Source: DASTSN01 sp035760665 (lineage in GTDB: Bacteria; Bacteroidota; Bacteroidia; Chitinophagales; Chitinophagaceae). From it: 58,019 bases of DNA. The stretch lies in contig DASTSN010000033.1 of the NCBI GenBank assembly GCA_035760665.1, positions 1 through 58,019 on the forward strand, read 5' to 3'. Below are positions 34,341-44,366 of this stretch, piece after piece. The translations under genes were made by a program, and so were the position numbers. A model generated the notes under the pieces. The model was not told the DNA's origin. It worked only from the letters and a program-made list of their open reading frames with translations, and did no database searches. Within the stretch, counting starts at the first letter, position 1; each line of letters opens with the position of its first letter.

Positions 34341-37232
34341 ATGCTGGATAAGGGTTTACATTTGTCGAAGCAAAAAATGGAAAAGACAATAAAAGCGAAA
34401 AAATCCGCGGGAACGGGTACCGTAAAATCCGCAGATAATATTCTGATCAAAGGTGCACGGGTGCACAACCTGAAAAATATCAGTGTTGAAATTCCGCGTA
34501 ATAAACTTGTGGTGGTGACGGGTGTTTCCGGGTCTGGCAAGTCGTCCCTGACCATTGATACGCTTTACGCCGAAGGCCAGCGCCGCTATGCCGAAAGCCT
34601 GAGTGCCTATGCCCGCCAGTTTCTGAACAGGATGAATAAACCCGATGTGGATTATATTAAGGGCCTGTGCCCGGCTATTGCCATTGAACAAAAAGTGATT
34701 ACCCGCACTCCCCGCAGTACCGTGGGCAGCCTGACAGAAATTTATGATTACCTGCGATTGCTGTATGCTCGTATTGGAAAGACCATTTCACCGGTATCGG
34801 GCAAGGTGGTAAAAAAAGATGATGTGCAGGATGTGGTAAATGCCATCAGGGAATTGAACGAAGGCGATAAGCTGTTCATTCTCGTAGCACTGAAACAACA
34901 TAAAAACCGGCAGGTGCGGGAAGAACTGAATATCCTAGTACAAAAAGGGTTTTCACGGATGTATGTACGCAGCGGCAAGCAAAAAACATCCGGAACAATC
35001 AGCCGTATAGAAGATTTGTTATTGCTGAACGATAAAGAACTGTCTGCCCAACTTGGTGGTCAAAAGCAATCTTCATCGGTTTTCATCCTGGTTGATCGTA
35101 TCGTTACGAAAGAGTTTAATGAAGATGACCTTCACCGCCTGGCGGATTCCATTGGTACGGCATTTTCCGAGGGAGAGGGTGATGTGTACCTGGAAGTTAA
35201 CGGTGACCAGTTATTGCATTTCAATAACCGGTTTGAACTGGACGGTATGCAGTTTGAAGAGCCTGTTCCCAATTTGTTTTCCTTTAACAATCCTTACGGC
35301 GCCTGTCCTGCGTGCGAGGGGTTTTCGCAGGTACTTGGTATTGATGAAGAGTTGGTGATACCCGATAAAACACTGAGTATATACGATGGGGCTATAGCGC
35401 CCTGGAAAGGAGAAAAACTTGGCTGGTGGCGTGAGCAGTTTATCAAAGGAGCAAAGAAGTTTGATTTTCCCATACATAAACCGATTGCTGACCTTAGCCG
35501 GCAGCAGCTAACTGTTTTGTGGGAAGGAAATGAACATGTCTATGGCATCAATGATTTTTTTAAAGAAGTAGAGCAAAATTTGTATAAAGTACAATACAGA
35601 GTTTTGCTAAGCCGCTATCGTGGAAGAACCCTCTGCCCGGAATGTAAAGGATACCGGTTGCGCAAAGAAGCACTGTATGTAAAAATTAATGAGAAGCATA
35701 TCGGTGAACTGAGTGAGTTACCGGCTCACCAGCTTGCAGCATGGTTTGCCGAACTGCAGGATACATTGACGGCTCATGAAAAACAAGTGGCAAAACGAAT
35801 TTTGCTGGAAATCGATAACCGCATCAAAACCCTGCTGAAAGTGGGATTAGGTTATTTAACTCTTAACCGCCTGGCCAATACACTCAGTGGCGGGGAAAGC
35901 CAGCGCATCCAGCTGACCCGTAGCCTGGGCAGTAACCTGACTAATTCACTGTACATATTGGATGAACCATCAATTGGATTGCACTCCCGCGATACCAGCA
36001 ATTTAATTAAAGTGTTAAAGGAATTGCGGGACCTTGATAATACGGTGGTGGTTGTAGAACACGATGAAATGATGATGCGGGAAGCCGATCATATTATTGA
36101 TATGGGACCGCTGGCATCGCACCTGGGTGGCGAAGTAGTGGCAGCCGGTAATTATGAGCAACTGGTGGCTAATCCTGCAAGCCTTACCGGCAAATACCTG
36201 CGCGGGGAGCTGACCATTGATCCGCCCAAGCATATTCGTAAATGGACTCAATCAATAAAAGTGGAAGGTGCCCGGCAGAATAATCTTAAAAATATCAATG
36301 TGGAAATACCGCTGAATGTGTTGTGTGTGATCAGCGGGGTTAGTGGTAGCGGAAAGACAACCCTGGTTAAACAAATATTATACCCGGCCTTAAAGAAGCT
36401 GAAAGGCGAGATCGTTGGGAAACCCGGTATTCATAAATTATTGAGTGGAGACCTTGAAGCTGTCTCCCAGGTGGAAATGGTGGATCAGAATCCCATTGGC
36501 AAATCGAGCAGGAGCAATCCGGTTACGTACATCAAGGCCTACGATGAAATCCGTGACCTGTTTGCCAAACAACCCCTCAGTAAAATGCGTGGCTTTATGC
36601 CCAAGCATTTTTCCTTTAATGTGGATGGCGGACGCTGCGATACGTGTAAAGGAGAAGGTGAACAGGTTGTAGAAATGCAATTCCTGGCCGATGTGCACCT
36701 GACCTGCGAGGTATGCGCCGGGAAACGGTTTAAAGAAGAAGTGCTGGAAGTGCAGTACAAAAATAAATCCATTTACGATGTGCTGGAAATGAGCGTGGAT
36801 GAAGCTATTGAATTCTTCAGGGAAGAGAAAAGTATTGTGAAAGCTATTCAGCCCCTGAGTGATGTGGGATTAGGGTATATCAAACTGGGACAGTCGGCCG
36901 ATACGCTTTCCGGTGGAGAAGCGCAGCGGGTTAAACTGGCTTCATTCCTGGGCAAAGGGAAAAACAGCGCCAAGCTGCTGTTTATCTTTGATGAACCTAC
37001 CACAGGTCTTCATTTTCACGATATAAAAAAATTACTGGCAGCCTTCCAGGCGCTTATTGAGCAAGGTCATTCCATCCTGGTGATTGAGCACAATACCGAT
37101 GTCATCCGTTCGGCCGACTGGATCATCGATCTCGGGCCCGAAGCAGGCGAGGGAGGTGGCCAGGTGGTTTATGCGGGTGTGCCTGCCGGTATCAAAAAGA
37201 TAAAAGAAAGCCGTACCGGAAAGTATCTTTAA
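34341..37232 (+). CDS. uvrA: UvrABC system protein A (excinuclease ATPase)
   Basis: A 963-residue nucleotide-excision repair ATPase that finds DNA damage with UvrB. Two ABC cassettes: the first has Walker A GVSGSGKSS near residue 60 followed by LSAYARQFLNRM, signature LSGGESQRIQL near 520 and LYILDEPSIGLHSRD; the second has GVSGSGKTT near 670, LSGGEAQRVKL near 855 and FIFDEPTTGLHFHD. Zinc fingers: CPAC...CPEC (first cassette insertion, near 318 and 432) and CDTC...CEVC (near 765-795). Length fits UvrA. The ATG at 34341 is 12 codons before an alternative ATG at 34377; both are plausible. Confidence 0.98.
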   Translation: MLDKGLHLSKQKMEKTIKAKKSAGTGTVKSADNILIKGARVHNLKNISVEIPRNKLVVVTGVSGSGKSSLTIDTLYAEGQRRYAESLSAYARQFLNRMNKPDVDYIKGLCPAIAIEQKVITRTPRSTVGSLTEIYDYLRLLYARIGKTISPVSGKVVKKDDVQDVVNAIRELNEGDKLFILVALKQHKNRQVREELNILVQKGFSRMYVRSGKQKTSGTISRIEDLLLLNDKELSAQLGGQKQSSSVFILVDRIVTKEFNEDDLHRLADSIGTAFSEGEGDVYLEVNGDQLLHFNNRFELDGMQFEEPVPNLFSFNNPYGACPACEGFSQVLGIDEELVIPDKTLSIYDGAIAPWKGEKLGWWREQFIKGAKKFDFPIHKPIADLSRQQLTVLWEGNEHVYGINDFFKEVEQNLYKVQYRVLLSRYRGRTLCPECKGYRLRKEALYVKINEKHIGELSELPAHQLAAWFAELQDTLTAHEKQVAKRILLEIDNRIKTLLKVGLGYLTLNRLANTLSGGESQRIQLTRSLGSNLTNSLYILDEPSIGLHSRDTSNLIKVLKELRDLDNTVVVVEHDEMMMREADHIIDMGPLASHLGGEVVAAGNYEQLVANPASLTGKYLRGELTIDPPKHIRKWTQSIKVEGARQNNLKNINVEIPLNVLCVISGVSGSGKTTLVKQILYPALKKLKGEIVGKPGIHKLLSGDLEAVSQVEMVDQNPIGKSSRSNPVTYIKAYDEIRDLFAKQPLSKMRGFMPKHFSFNVDGGRCDTCKGEGEQVVEMQFLADVHLTCEVCAGKRFKEEVLEVQYKNKSIYDVLEMSVDEAIEFFREEKSIVKAIQPLSDVGLGYIKLGQSADTLSGGEAQRVKLASFLGKGKNSAKLLFIFDEPTTGLHFHDIKKLLAAFQALIEQGHSILVIEHNTDVIRSADWIIDLGPEAGEGGGQVVYAGVPAGIKKIKESRTGKYL

Positions 37233-37433
37233 GAATCCTTTGCTCTACACAATACAATCGTAAAAGCCAGCAACAGAAACGTGATTTTTCGTTTTTCAAA
37301 AAAGTGATTTTACGAATTGGCAAAAAGCCTCTACTGTTAATCATGTGGTTACACATGCAATAAAATCAGTCATTTATTCCGTGATGAAAATTACCTGGTA
37401 GTAATCCAGCAGATAATTTTTTTTAAAAAACTG

Positions 37434-37464
37434 TTGTATAAGTGCTTACCCTCAATTACTTTTA
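37434..37464 (+). promoter_or_regulatory. Probable promoter of the 37487 T9SS cargo gene
   Basis: TTG (37434-37436) is followed after 20 bases by TACTTTTA (37457-37464), seven of eight matches to TAnnTTTG. The leader would be short, about 16 bases. Confidence 0.45.
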
Positions 37465-37486
37465 GGGGTAATTCAATATCCGAATC

Positions 37487-39766
37487 ATGAAAAACGTATT
37501 GTTTGTTACACTACTGTTTTGTTTTTGCTATTCCGTCAATGCAACCACTTATTATTCCATCAATAACAGCGCCCCTGACAATACGTCCAGCTGGCATGTC
37601 AACCGAAACGGTACCGGTGCTTCTCCTAATAACTTTTCAGGAGCAGACACTTTTGTAGTACAAGCAGGCCATACACTTATCACTACCGGCAATTGGGTAT
37701 TATCGAATAAAAATGCCTGGCTCATTATTGAAAGCGGCGCCACTTTGCAGGCTGATGATAAGATTTCCGTTGATAATTTTGAAATAGATAACGAGGGAAC
37801 GTATATCCATAATGTAAAGAATGCAAGTTTTCCCGGTACAAATGAACGTCAATTGGCTGCTAACAGCACAGTCGAAATACAGAACTGGGGCAACGGAAAA
37901 TTACCCGCACCTACAACGTGGGGTAACCTCGTTATTAATATGCCGGATTACAATAACAACTGGAACCAGAATGGTAGTCTGACAGATATAGCCGGAAGTT
38001 TAATTATTAAAGCAACCGGCAAAAGCAATAAAGAATTTCAACTGGCAGGTAAACAGGATTATTCGCTGCATATTGGTGGTGATTTGATCATTGAAGATGG
38101 TATTTTGGAAACCAGCCAGGCTAATGGAAATGCACAGCAAGTGATTATTATCGGCGGCTCCTTGCTGCAGTCCGGTGGTGTATTTACCCGTTCAAACAAC
38201 AAAGGAGATGCTTTAATCATTGAATTTGATGGAGCAAGCAGCAATTTTGAACAAACCGGCGGAACGATTACCAATACATATATTGATTGGCAGGTGAATA
38301 CGGCCAAATTGTTGACCTTTAAAAGTGATCTTCCTGTTGCGGATGGCCGCAGCCTGACTATACTGGGAACCCTGAATTGTGCAAATTACAGTGTTACTGG
38401 TGCAGGATCTTTTGCATCAGAAGCCGGCAGTGAAATCATTACCGCTAATACACAGGGAATTAATGGTTCTATCGCCGTTACCGGTTCTGCAATATTTGAC
38501 AACGAAAATTCCTACAGGTTCCAGGCGCAAACGGATACTCCTTTTCCCGGAAACGCAACGACCATCACAGCGAAGGATATAATAGTTGATGCAAATGTTT
38601 CCTTGAATACAAATCTGATAGTACAGGGATCTTTAACATTAAACAGCGGGATATTATCCATTCCTGCCGGGAAAATGCTGACTGTGAATACTGGAAGCGC
38701 AATCCAGGGTAATGGTTTTGGAAATGAAAAACATATTGCAACACTGGTCAATACTTCCACAGGCGAGAGATCATTTTTGCGGATAAAGAATTTTTCCGGA
38801 AACACACTCTTCCCGGTTGGAAACAGTACCTATTATTTGCCTGTAAAATTAAATGCCTCTGGCTCAAACGATTTCAGTGTTTGTGTCTTTCAGGGGGCTA
38901 CACAAAACGGTATGCCGGATGGCCAGGCGGTTTCTTCTACGGCCAAACTATCCATGGTAGATGCAGACTGGATTGTAACTAAAAACAGCGGAGCGGCATC
39001 TGCAGATATGCAGATTTCCTGGCCGGCCGATTTGGAAGGTTCTCAATTCAGGACATTCAATGACAACCAAATTGGCATTACACATTTTGACGGCACAGCC
39101 TGGGACTCACCTATCGGATCAGGTAATCAAAGTATGAATACCGCCACCCGCACTGCGATTGCTTCTTTTTCTCCCTTTGGCGTAGGAAAAGTTGATGTGG
39201 TATTACCGCTGACTTTTTCCAACAGTAAAGCCTATCAAAAAAATAATAATGTGTGGGTGGAGTGGACAGCCTTGACAGAAGTGAATGTTGATCATTACGA
39301 GGTAGAGCGGTCTGCAGATGGCCGGAACTTTACAACGATTGGTAAAACCAACGCAAAGGGAACCGGTACTGTGCAGGTTACTTATTCGTGGGTGGATAAT
39401 CAACCCGCGGATGGAGCTTTGTATTACCGGATAAAATCTGTTGATAAAGACGGCAAGATCAGTTATAGTGAAATTCTACGTGTAGACTTTAAAGGCGCCG
39501 CTGATTTTAATCCGCGTTTCGTGCTGTATCCCAACCCTGTAATCGGCAGCAACCTGTCATTGCTGGTGGCAAATGCGCAACCTGGCGATTACCAGGTGTT
39601 TCTCTTCGACAGGGGGGGAAGAAGCTTGTATACAAAAATGATTCGTCACCAGGGTGGTAATATAACTGAACTGATTTCATTACCATCATCTCTTGCTCAA
39701 GGTATATATAGTATTCGGGTAACGGGTAAAGACCTGAACCTGGTAAGATCATTTCTTGTGAAGTAA
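37487..39766 (+). CDS. Secreted T9SS cargo protein with C-terminal sorting domain
   Basis: A 759-residue protein with signal peptide MKNVLFVTLLFCFCYSVNA. Residues about 20-560 are a repeated strand-turn pattern rich in Asn, Gly, Ser and Thr (for example LTIIGTLN-like LNCANYSVTGAGSF), suggesting a right-handed beta-helix of unknown ligand; the N-terminal SINNSAPDNTSSWHVNRNGTGA resembles cell-surface adhesin-type starts. Residues about 565-665 form a fibronectin-like module (VEWTALTEVNVDHYEVERSADGRNFTTIG). The end (FVLYPNPVIGSNLSLLVANAQPGDYQVFLFD...GIYSIRVTGKDLNLVRSFLVK) is a type A T9SS sorting domain. It is therefore secreted by the type IX system; its target is unknown. Confidence 0.9.
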   Translation: MKNVLFVTLLFCFCYSVNATTYYSINNSAPDNTSSWHVNRNGTGASPNNFSGADTFVVQAGHTLITTGNWVLSNKNAWLIIESGATLQADDKISVDNFEIDNEGTYIHNVKNASFPGTNERQLAANSTVEIQNWGNGKLPAPTTWGNLVINMPDYNNNWNQNGSLTDIAGSLIIKATGKSNKEFQLAGKQDYSLHIGGDLIIEDGILETSQANGNAQQVIIIGGSLLQSGGVFTRSNNKGDALIIEFDGASSNFEQTGGTITNTYIDWQVNTAKLLTFKSDLPVADGRSLTILGTLNCANYSVTGAGSFASEAGSEIITANTQGINGSIAVTGSAIFDNENSYRFQAQTDTPFPGNATTITAKDIIVDANVSLNTNLIVQGSLTLNSGILSIPAGKMLTVNTGSAIQGNGFGNEKHIATLVNTSTGERSFLRIKNFSGNTLFPVGNSTYYLPVKLNASGSNDFSVCVFQGATQNGMPDGQAVSSTAKLSMVDADWIVTKNSGAASADMQISWPADLEGSQFRTFNDNQIGITHFDGTAWDSPIGSGNQSMNTATRTAIASFSPFGVGKVDVVLPLTFSNSKAYQKNNNVWVEWTALTEVNVDHYEVERSADGRNFTTIGKTNAKGTGTVQVTYSWVDNQPADGALYYRIKSVDKDGKISYSEILRVDFKGAADFNPRFVLYPNPVIGSNLSLLVANAQPGDYQVFLFDRGGRSLYTKMIRHQGGNITELISLPSSLAQGIYSIRVTGKDLNLVRSFLVK

Positions 39767-40119
39767 ACCGTTACTAACTCCCGTGAGTTGTCATAAAATT
39801 ACCTGCTTGGGCTTTGTGTAATTTTAAAATTTATTAAAGTGTACGTGCTTGATTTTTAGCGGATTATTTTATTTGTAAAAATTTTTTCCAAAAAAACCAG
39901 TGGAAGGCTTGCATTTGCACTATTGAATTTTTACATTCGATTACCCTCTTTACACAGTATTTTATGTATCCTGAAAGCTGGTCCTGGTTAGTTCAATTTG
40001 TATCAATCCTCCAGTTTCCCTTCTGAATACGACTTTACAGTTTAACGACAAGGCTTTGATCGTAGTAGTTGTCCTGCAAGGCAAGGGCAATTTATTTATT
40101 CACGCTAAAACAAAGGATC
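39767..40119. other. 353-base A/T-rich gap between two T9SS cargo genes
   Basis: No gene supported; the frame from 40069 that precedes the ATG at 40120 is treated as leader. The stretch is A/T-rich, and I see no hairpin with a convincing U-tract and no clear TAnnTTTG box. Confidence 0.5.
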
Positions 40120-41247
40120 ATGAAAAAGCCTTTACTCTTAACCTTCATCCTGTTCAGTTGTCTGAAAATTTTTTCGCAAAGCACCTTCCTGGCTTTTGAT
40201 TTTGCTGATATTTACGGTGATGAATCCAGCGTAAATGCCACAACCGTTACAGCAAGTATCCAGGAGCCTGTAACAATTACAAGGGGGCCAGGCCTTACAG
40301 CCCGGACGGGATCAGGACGTTTCAACTCGAGTTCCTGGACTAGTGGTACTGAAATAGATCCGGATGATTATCTTGAAATCATTATTACACCGGCCGACGG
40401 GTACAATGTTATTTTATCTGATATTGTAATAAGCTCGCAGCGATCGTCAAAAGGACCGAAGAGTTTTGTTGTAAGAACAAGTATTGATGGATTTGCCGCT
40501 GACGCTTCAAACGTTGTCAGTAACAGCAGTACCAGCACTGTTACCAGTGTGTTTACCTTAAGCAACCCAATTAACACCACAGATCCGTTTACGATCCGGA
40601 TTTATGGATATGATGCAGAAGCAGGAAATGGCACCTGGGGACCAGGTAGCCATGCAGGAGATGATATCCTGTTTCAGGGACCGGGGAATATTATTGTTCC
40701 GCTCCGCCTCGGCGACATAAGAGCTTATGAAAAAGCAGGGGGTAACCAATTAGAATGGAGCAGTTATGATGAACAAGACCTGCGCAACTTTGAAGTGCAA
40801 CGCTCTGTCAATGGGATAAATTTTGTTACGATGGGCGTTGTACCGGCAAAGAATCTTACTGGCAGACAAGAGTATTTGTGGTATGATGCCTCACCGGCTG
40901 CAGGCAAAAATCTCTACAGGATCAAATGTAATAATGCAAATGGAAAATTTATCTACAGTCCTGTGATGCTGGTTGATAACAGCCAGTCAAACAGCCGGTT
41001 CTACATATACCCCAATCCGTTAATTGGGCGGCGTCTCACATTCCAGGCCAATAAATTGCAGGAAGGAATATATACCCTTGAACTATTTTCTGCAAATGGC
41101 GCTGTTATATACCGTGAATCATTTGCTGCTGCCGGCCGAAGCCTGACCCGATCTTTACAGCTGCCAGATAACATCACTGCCGGCTTGTATTATTTCGTGC
41201 TGAAAGGTAATGCTGTTAGGACGTTGAAAAAGCTGGTCGTACAATAA
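40120..41247 (+). CDS. Secreted T9SS cargo protein with C-terminal sorting domain
   Basis: I start at ATG 40120, which gives a clean signal peptide (MKKPLLLTFILFSCLKIFSQ); the frame is open upstream to 40069 but that extension lacks signal features. The 375-residue product has a lectin-like/discoidin-like beta domain of unknown type (residues about 20-195, including FAFDFADIYG-like start and PDDYLEIIITPADGY), a fibronectin-like module (LEWSSYDEQDLRNFEVQRSVNGINFVTMG near 225), and a type A T9SS sorting domain (FYIYPNPLIGRRLTFQANKL...GLYYFVLKGNAVRTLKKLVVQ). The last two modules parallel those of the preceding gene, so they are paralogous in their C-terminal half. Confidence 0.88.
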   Translation: MKKPLLLTFILFSCLKIFSQSTFLAFDFADIYGDESSVNATTVTASIQEPVTITRGPGLTARTGSGRFNSSSWTSGTEIDPDDYLEIIITPADGYNVILSDIVISSQRSSKGPKSFVVRTSIDGFAADASNVVSNSSTSTVTSVFTLSNPINTTDPFTIRIYGYDAEAGNGTWGPGSHAGDDILFQGPGNIIVPLRLGDIRAYEKAGGNQLEWSSYDEQDLRNFEVQRSVNGINFVTMGVVPAKNLTGRQEYLWYDASPAAGKNLYRIKCNNANGKFIYSPVMLVDNSQSNSRFYIYPNPLIGRRLTFQANKLQEGIYTLELFSANGAVIYRESFAAAGRSLTRSLQLPDNITAGLYYFVLKGNAVRTLKKLVVQ

Positions 41248-41260
41248 GTAGGTATAAAAT

Positions 41261-41283
41261 AAAGAGGGCGTCAAGCCCTCTTT
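41261..41283 (+). terminator. Terminator after the second T9SS cargo gene
   Basis: A perfect 9-bp stem (AAAGAGGGC with GCCCTCTTT) with a 5-nt loop, ending in TTTAT. It lies between convergent genes and can act for both. Confidence 0.85.
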
Positions 41284-41310
41284 ATCTCCAGATTATTGTT
41301 GAGTATCATT

Positions 41311-41721
41311 TTAGCGAAGCCGGTCAAGACTTTTGACTAATTTTTCATCTTTCCAGATGCCCCTGGCTGCGAGGATCAATAAAACCGGCGAAACAAATGA
41401 GAAAACAGCGGTTAAACTGTACGTACCGCTGGAAAATTTTTTTGTAAGGCTGAAATCAATAACCAGGATAAGTATGGCTATCAATATTGCTGCAAGGGTA
41501 CTTCGTAACTGGATTTTTCGCTGCTTGTATAAAAAAATAATAACCAGTGAGCCCAAACCAAGTATGGCTGTTAAAACAGTCAACAGCATATTGGTGGAAG
41601 CATTCAGGAATAACTGGGTATTGTTACTGGCGGCTGTACCGCTGTAAAAGGAAAATTTAAAGGTTAAAAATGCACAGGCTGCAGCGAGCAACAACCACAA
41701 TGTTTGTATTCGTTGTATCAT
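41311..41721 (-). CDS. DUF4293 family small membrane protein
   Basis: A 136-residue protein with four hydrophobic helices (LLLAAACAFLTFKF, LLTVLTAILGLGSLVIIFLY, LAAILIAILILVIDFSL, VFSFVSPVLLILAARGIW). The start MIQRIQTLWLLLAAACAF and the KQRKIQLR loop between helices 2 and 3 are features of DUF4293, a Bacteroidota family of unknown function. No catalytic residues are visible. It is minus-strand, 90 bases downstream of glyA, and may be read through from it. Confidence 0.85.
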   Translation of the reverse strand: MIQRIQTLWLLLAAACAFLTFKFSFYSGTAASNNTQLFLNASTNMLLTVLTAILGLGSLVIIFLYKQRKIQLRSTLAAILIAILILVIDFSLTKKFSSGTYSLTAVFSFVSPVLLILAARGIWKDEKLVKSLDRLR

Positions 41722-41814
41722 ACCAAATTTTTTCTCTGTTAAAATACAAAGACTTTGCAGAACTGTATGTAAAAGCCTCGTATAATCCGTGTAAAAGGAG
41801 ATGCGTGTTGACGG

Positions 41815-43095
41815 TTAACCAAGCTCGGGATAAAGGGGGAATTGTTTCATAAATTCCTTTACTTCATTTTTTACCTCTTGAATCACCTCCTCACTGTCGG
41901 CATTCATCAATACCCTGTCGATCATGTCAACAATAACCGGCATATGATTTTCTTTCATGCCCCGGGTGGTTACAGCCGGAACTCCCACGCGGATTCCACT
42001 GGTCACGAACGGGCTTTTATCATCAAAAGGCACACTATTTTTATTTAATGTGATGTGCGCTTTGTCCAGGGTTTCCTGCGCTTTTTTTCCTGTTATATTT
42101 TTATTGCGGAGGTCAATCAGCATCAGGTGGTTATCAGTTCCACCGCTGATGAGGTTGTACCCTTTCGCAACTAGAGCCTGCGCCATGGCTTGTGCATTTT
42201 GTAAAATCTGGCGACTGTATGCAGTAAATTCATCCGTCAGGATTTCCCCAAATGCCACTGCTTTGGCTGCAATTACGTGCTCCAGCGGACCGCCCTGTGT
42301 GCCGGGAAATACGGCCAGGTCGAGCAGGGCACTCATCGGGCGAATATTACCTTTGGGATCTTTCACGCCAAAGGGATTATCAAAATCGCGGCGGAGCATG
42401 ATGATGCCACCACGGGGTCCCCTTAATGTTTTATGAGTGGTAGAGGTAACAATATGGCAGTGCTCAAAGGGGTCGTTTAGTAAACCTTTTGCAATTAAAC
42501 CTGCAGGGTGGGCAATATCGGCCATCACAATCGCGCCGATTTCATCGGCTACAGCCCTGATCCGTTGATAATCCCAATCGCGACTGTAAGCCGATGCACC
42601 ACAGATGATCATTTTGGGCTTTTCTTTCCGGGCGACTGTTTCCAGTTGCTCATAGTCCACCAGGCCGGTTTCTTTTTTTACGCCATAGAAAAAAGCCTGG
42701 TAATTTTTACCGCTGAAATTTGCCGGGCTGCCATGTGTCAGGTGACCGCCCATGCTCAGGTCCAGACCAAGTACTTTATCGCCCGGCTTCAGGCAGGCGA
42801 GAAAAACCGCTGCATTTGCCTGGGCGCCGCTGTGTGGTTGCACATTTGCCCACGAAGCGTTGAATATTTTTTTCAATCGATCGATTGCCAGTGTTTCTAT
42901 TTCATCAATTACTTCGCAACCTCCGTAATATCGTTTGCCGGGATATCCTTCGGCGTATTTATTGGTGGGAACTGTTCCCATGGCCTGCATCACTTGCAGG
43001 GACGTAAAATTTTCAGAAGCGATCAGTTCAATACCAGTACGCTGGCGATCAAGTTCTTTATTGATCAGGCCGAAAACTTGTGTGTCTTTTTGCAT
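41815..43095 (-). CDS. glyA: Serine hydroxymethyltransferase
   Basis: A 426-residue PLP enzyme that interconverts serine and glycine and feeds 5,10-methylene-tetrahydrofolate. N-terminal GIELIASENFTS and NKYAEGYPGKRYYGGCEVID are SHMT signatures; the PLP lysine sits in STTHKTLRGPRGG near residue 225; the end has TRGMKENHMPVIVDMIDRVL. Length is normal. A TATTTTTG box on the minus strand (43195-43188) is a likely -7 element about 93 bases before the ATG. Confidence 0.98.
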   Translation of the reverse strand: MQKDTQVFGLINKELDRQRTGIELIASENFTSLQVMQAMGTVPTNKYAEGYPGKRYYGGCEVIDEIETLAIDRLKKIFNASWANVQPHSGAQANAAVFLACLKPGDKVLGLDLSMGGHLTHGSPANFSGKNYQAFFYGVKKETGLVDYEQLETVARKEKPKMIICGASAYSRDWDYQRIRAVADEIGAIVMADIAHPAGLIAKGLLNDPFEHCHIVTSTTHKTLRGPRGGIIMLRRDFDNPFGVKDPKGNIRPMSALLDLAVFPGTQGGPLEHVIAAKAVAFGEILTDEFTAYSRQILQNAQAMAQALVAKGYNLISGGTDNHLMLIDLRNKNITGKKAQETLDKAHITLNKNSVPFDDKSPFVTSGIRVGVPAVTTRGMKENHMPVIVDMIDRVLMNADSEEVIQEVKNEVKEFMKQFPLYPELG

Positions 43096-43187
43096 CTTAT
43101 AAAATTCCTTTTTCTGGTTGGTGGCAGGAGTGTTAAGTAGTCTGAAACTTTGTAGGGAATCCTGCGTAATGCTTTGCTAAGCGAGTG

Positions 43188-43195
43188 CAAAAATA
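43188..43195 (-). promoter_or_regulatory. Probable -7 element of glyA
   Basis: TATTTTTG on the minus strand is a full match to TAnnTTTG. No TTTG is seen at the usual distance upstream, so this is only a partial promoter call. Confidence 0.35.
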
Positions 43196-43234
43196 CGCTC
43201 ATTGAGCATTGAATGGCTGTTTTCCCAATATGTT

Positions 43235-43263
43235 TTTGATTGCTTTAAAAATGCTTACTTTCG
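43235..43263 (+). promoter_or_regulatory. Possible promoter of the 43296 nucleotidyltransferase gene
   Basis: TTTG (43235-43238) is followed after 17 bases by TACTTTCG (43256-43263), one mismatch to TAnnTTTG. The spacer is shorter than at the best promoters in this window. Confidence 0.35.
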
Positions 43264-43295
43264 TTCGCTTTTGATTAGTAAACAAAACGCAATTT

Positions 43296-44288
43296 GTGAA
43301 GGCAATCATCCCTGTAGCAGGTGCTGGCACCAAGCTGCGGCCCCATACTTATACACAACCTAAAGCCCTGATACCATTAGCGGGAAAAACGGTACTTAGT
43401 ATCATCGTGGAACAATTACAGGCTGCCGGCATCAGGGAATTCATTTTTATTGTTGGTTACCTGGGTGATAAAATCCAGGATTACGTCCGGCAAAATTATC
43501 CTGACCTGATCGCTCATTTTGTACAACAAACCGACCGGCAGGGAATTGGACATGCAGTAAAAATGACGCGGAATATAGTGGACAATGACGCCATATTTGT
43601 AGTACTGGGGGATACTATCTGCGAATACGATGTACAGGAAGTGGTGAACAGTCCTTTCTCCATGTTTGGGGTAAAAAAAGTGGATGATCCCAGAGATTTT
43701 GGGGTGGCAGAAATCAATGAAGGGGGCTTTGTGGAGCATGTGGTAGAAAAACCGCAGATACCCAAAAGCAATATGGCGCTGGTCGGTATCTATAAGATCA
43801 TCGAAAGTGACCTGCTGTTTCAATGCCTGGAGACGAATATCAGGCAAGGCCTGCGCAGCCATGGCGAATATAATCTGACTGATGCCCTTGACTGCATGAT
43901 TAAAGCCGGAGCCAAATTCAAACCTTTTAAAGTTGAGAACTGGTTCGACTGCGGCAAAAAAGAAACATTGCTGGAGTCTAATGCCACGTTACTGAAAAAA
44001 TTTGGCGGTAAGATTGATGCAGAACATCATTTTGAAAATACAGTTATCATTCAGCCGGTCAGTATAGGTTCCGGTTGTGACATTAAAAACTCTATTATTG
44101 GCCCGAATGTTTCCATCGGTGACCATACCCGCGTTGATTATTCAATTATCAAAAATTCGATCATCGGCGCCTACTCAAACCTCGTTGATATCGTATTGGA
44201 TTTTTCACTCATTGGCAGCGATACCAGCATTCATGGTGAAACCAGGACACTTAACATCGGCGACAATACGGATATCGATCTCGGGTAG
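43296..44288 (+). CDS. Sugar-phosphate nucleotidyltransferase (RmlA/GlmU-like)
   Basis: A 330-residue protein with a GTG start at 43296, fixed by the signature that begins immediately: KAIIPVAGAGTKLRPHTYTQ followed by PKALIPLAGK (the usual TR at the phosphate loop is TK here). The metal site Asp is in VLGDTICEYD near residue 107. VEKPQIPKSNMALVGIYKI near 150 is the sugar-binding region. The C-terminal about 75 residues are hexapeptide repeats (left-handed beta helix: VIIQPVSIGSGCDIKNSIIGPNVSIG). The enzyme activates a sugar-1-phosphate with NTP; the exact sugar and nucleotide cannot be told. Monocistronic by position. Confidence 0.9.
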   Translation: MKAIIPVAGAGTKLRPHTYTQPKALIPLAGKTVLSIIVEQLQAAGIREFIFIVGYLGDKIQDYVRQNYPDLIAHFVQQTDRQGIGHAVKMTRNIVDNDAIFVVLGDTICEYDVQEVVNSPFSMFGVKKVDDPRDFGVAEINEGGFVEHVVEKPQIPKSNMALVGIYKIIESDLLFQCLETNIRQGLRSHGEYNLTDALDCMIKAGAKFKPFKVENWFDCGKKETLLESNATLLKKFGGKIDAEHHFENTVIIQPVSIGSGCDIKNSIIGPNVSIGDHTRVDYSIIKNSIIGAYSNLVDIVLDFSLIGSDTSIHGETRTLNIGDNTDIDLG

Positions 44289-44366
44289 TCGATTTGTTTT
44301 CTGTTACCTTTATATCTTCATTCAGCAGGCACAATTCACCCGCCTGAGCCTTTTATTTTATCGCCT

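Noticed and set aside
40069..40119. 17-codon N-terminal extension of the second T9SS cargo gene
   Set aside because: The extension breaks the signal peptide that begins at the ATG 40120.
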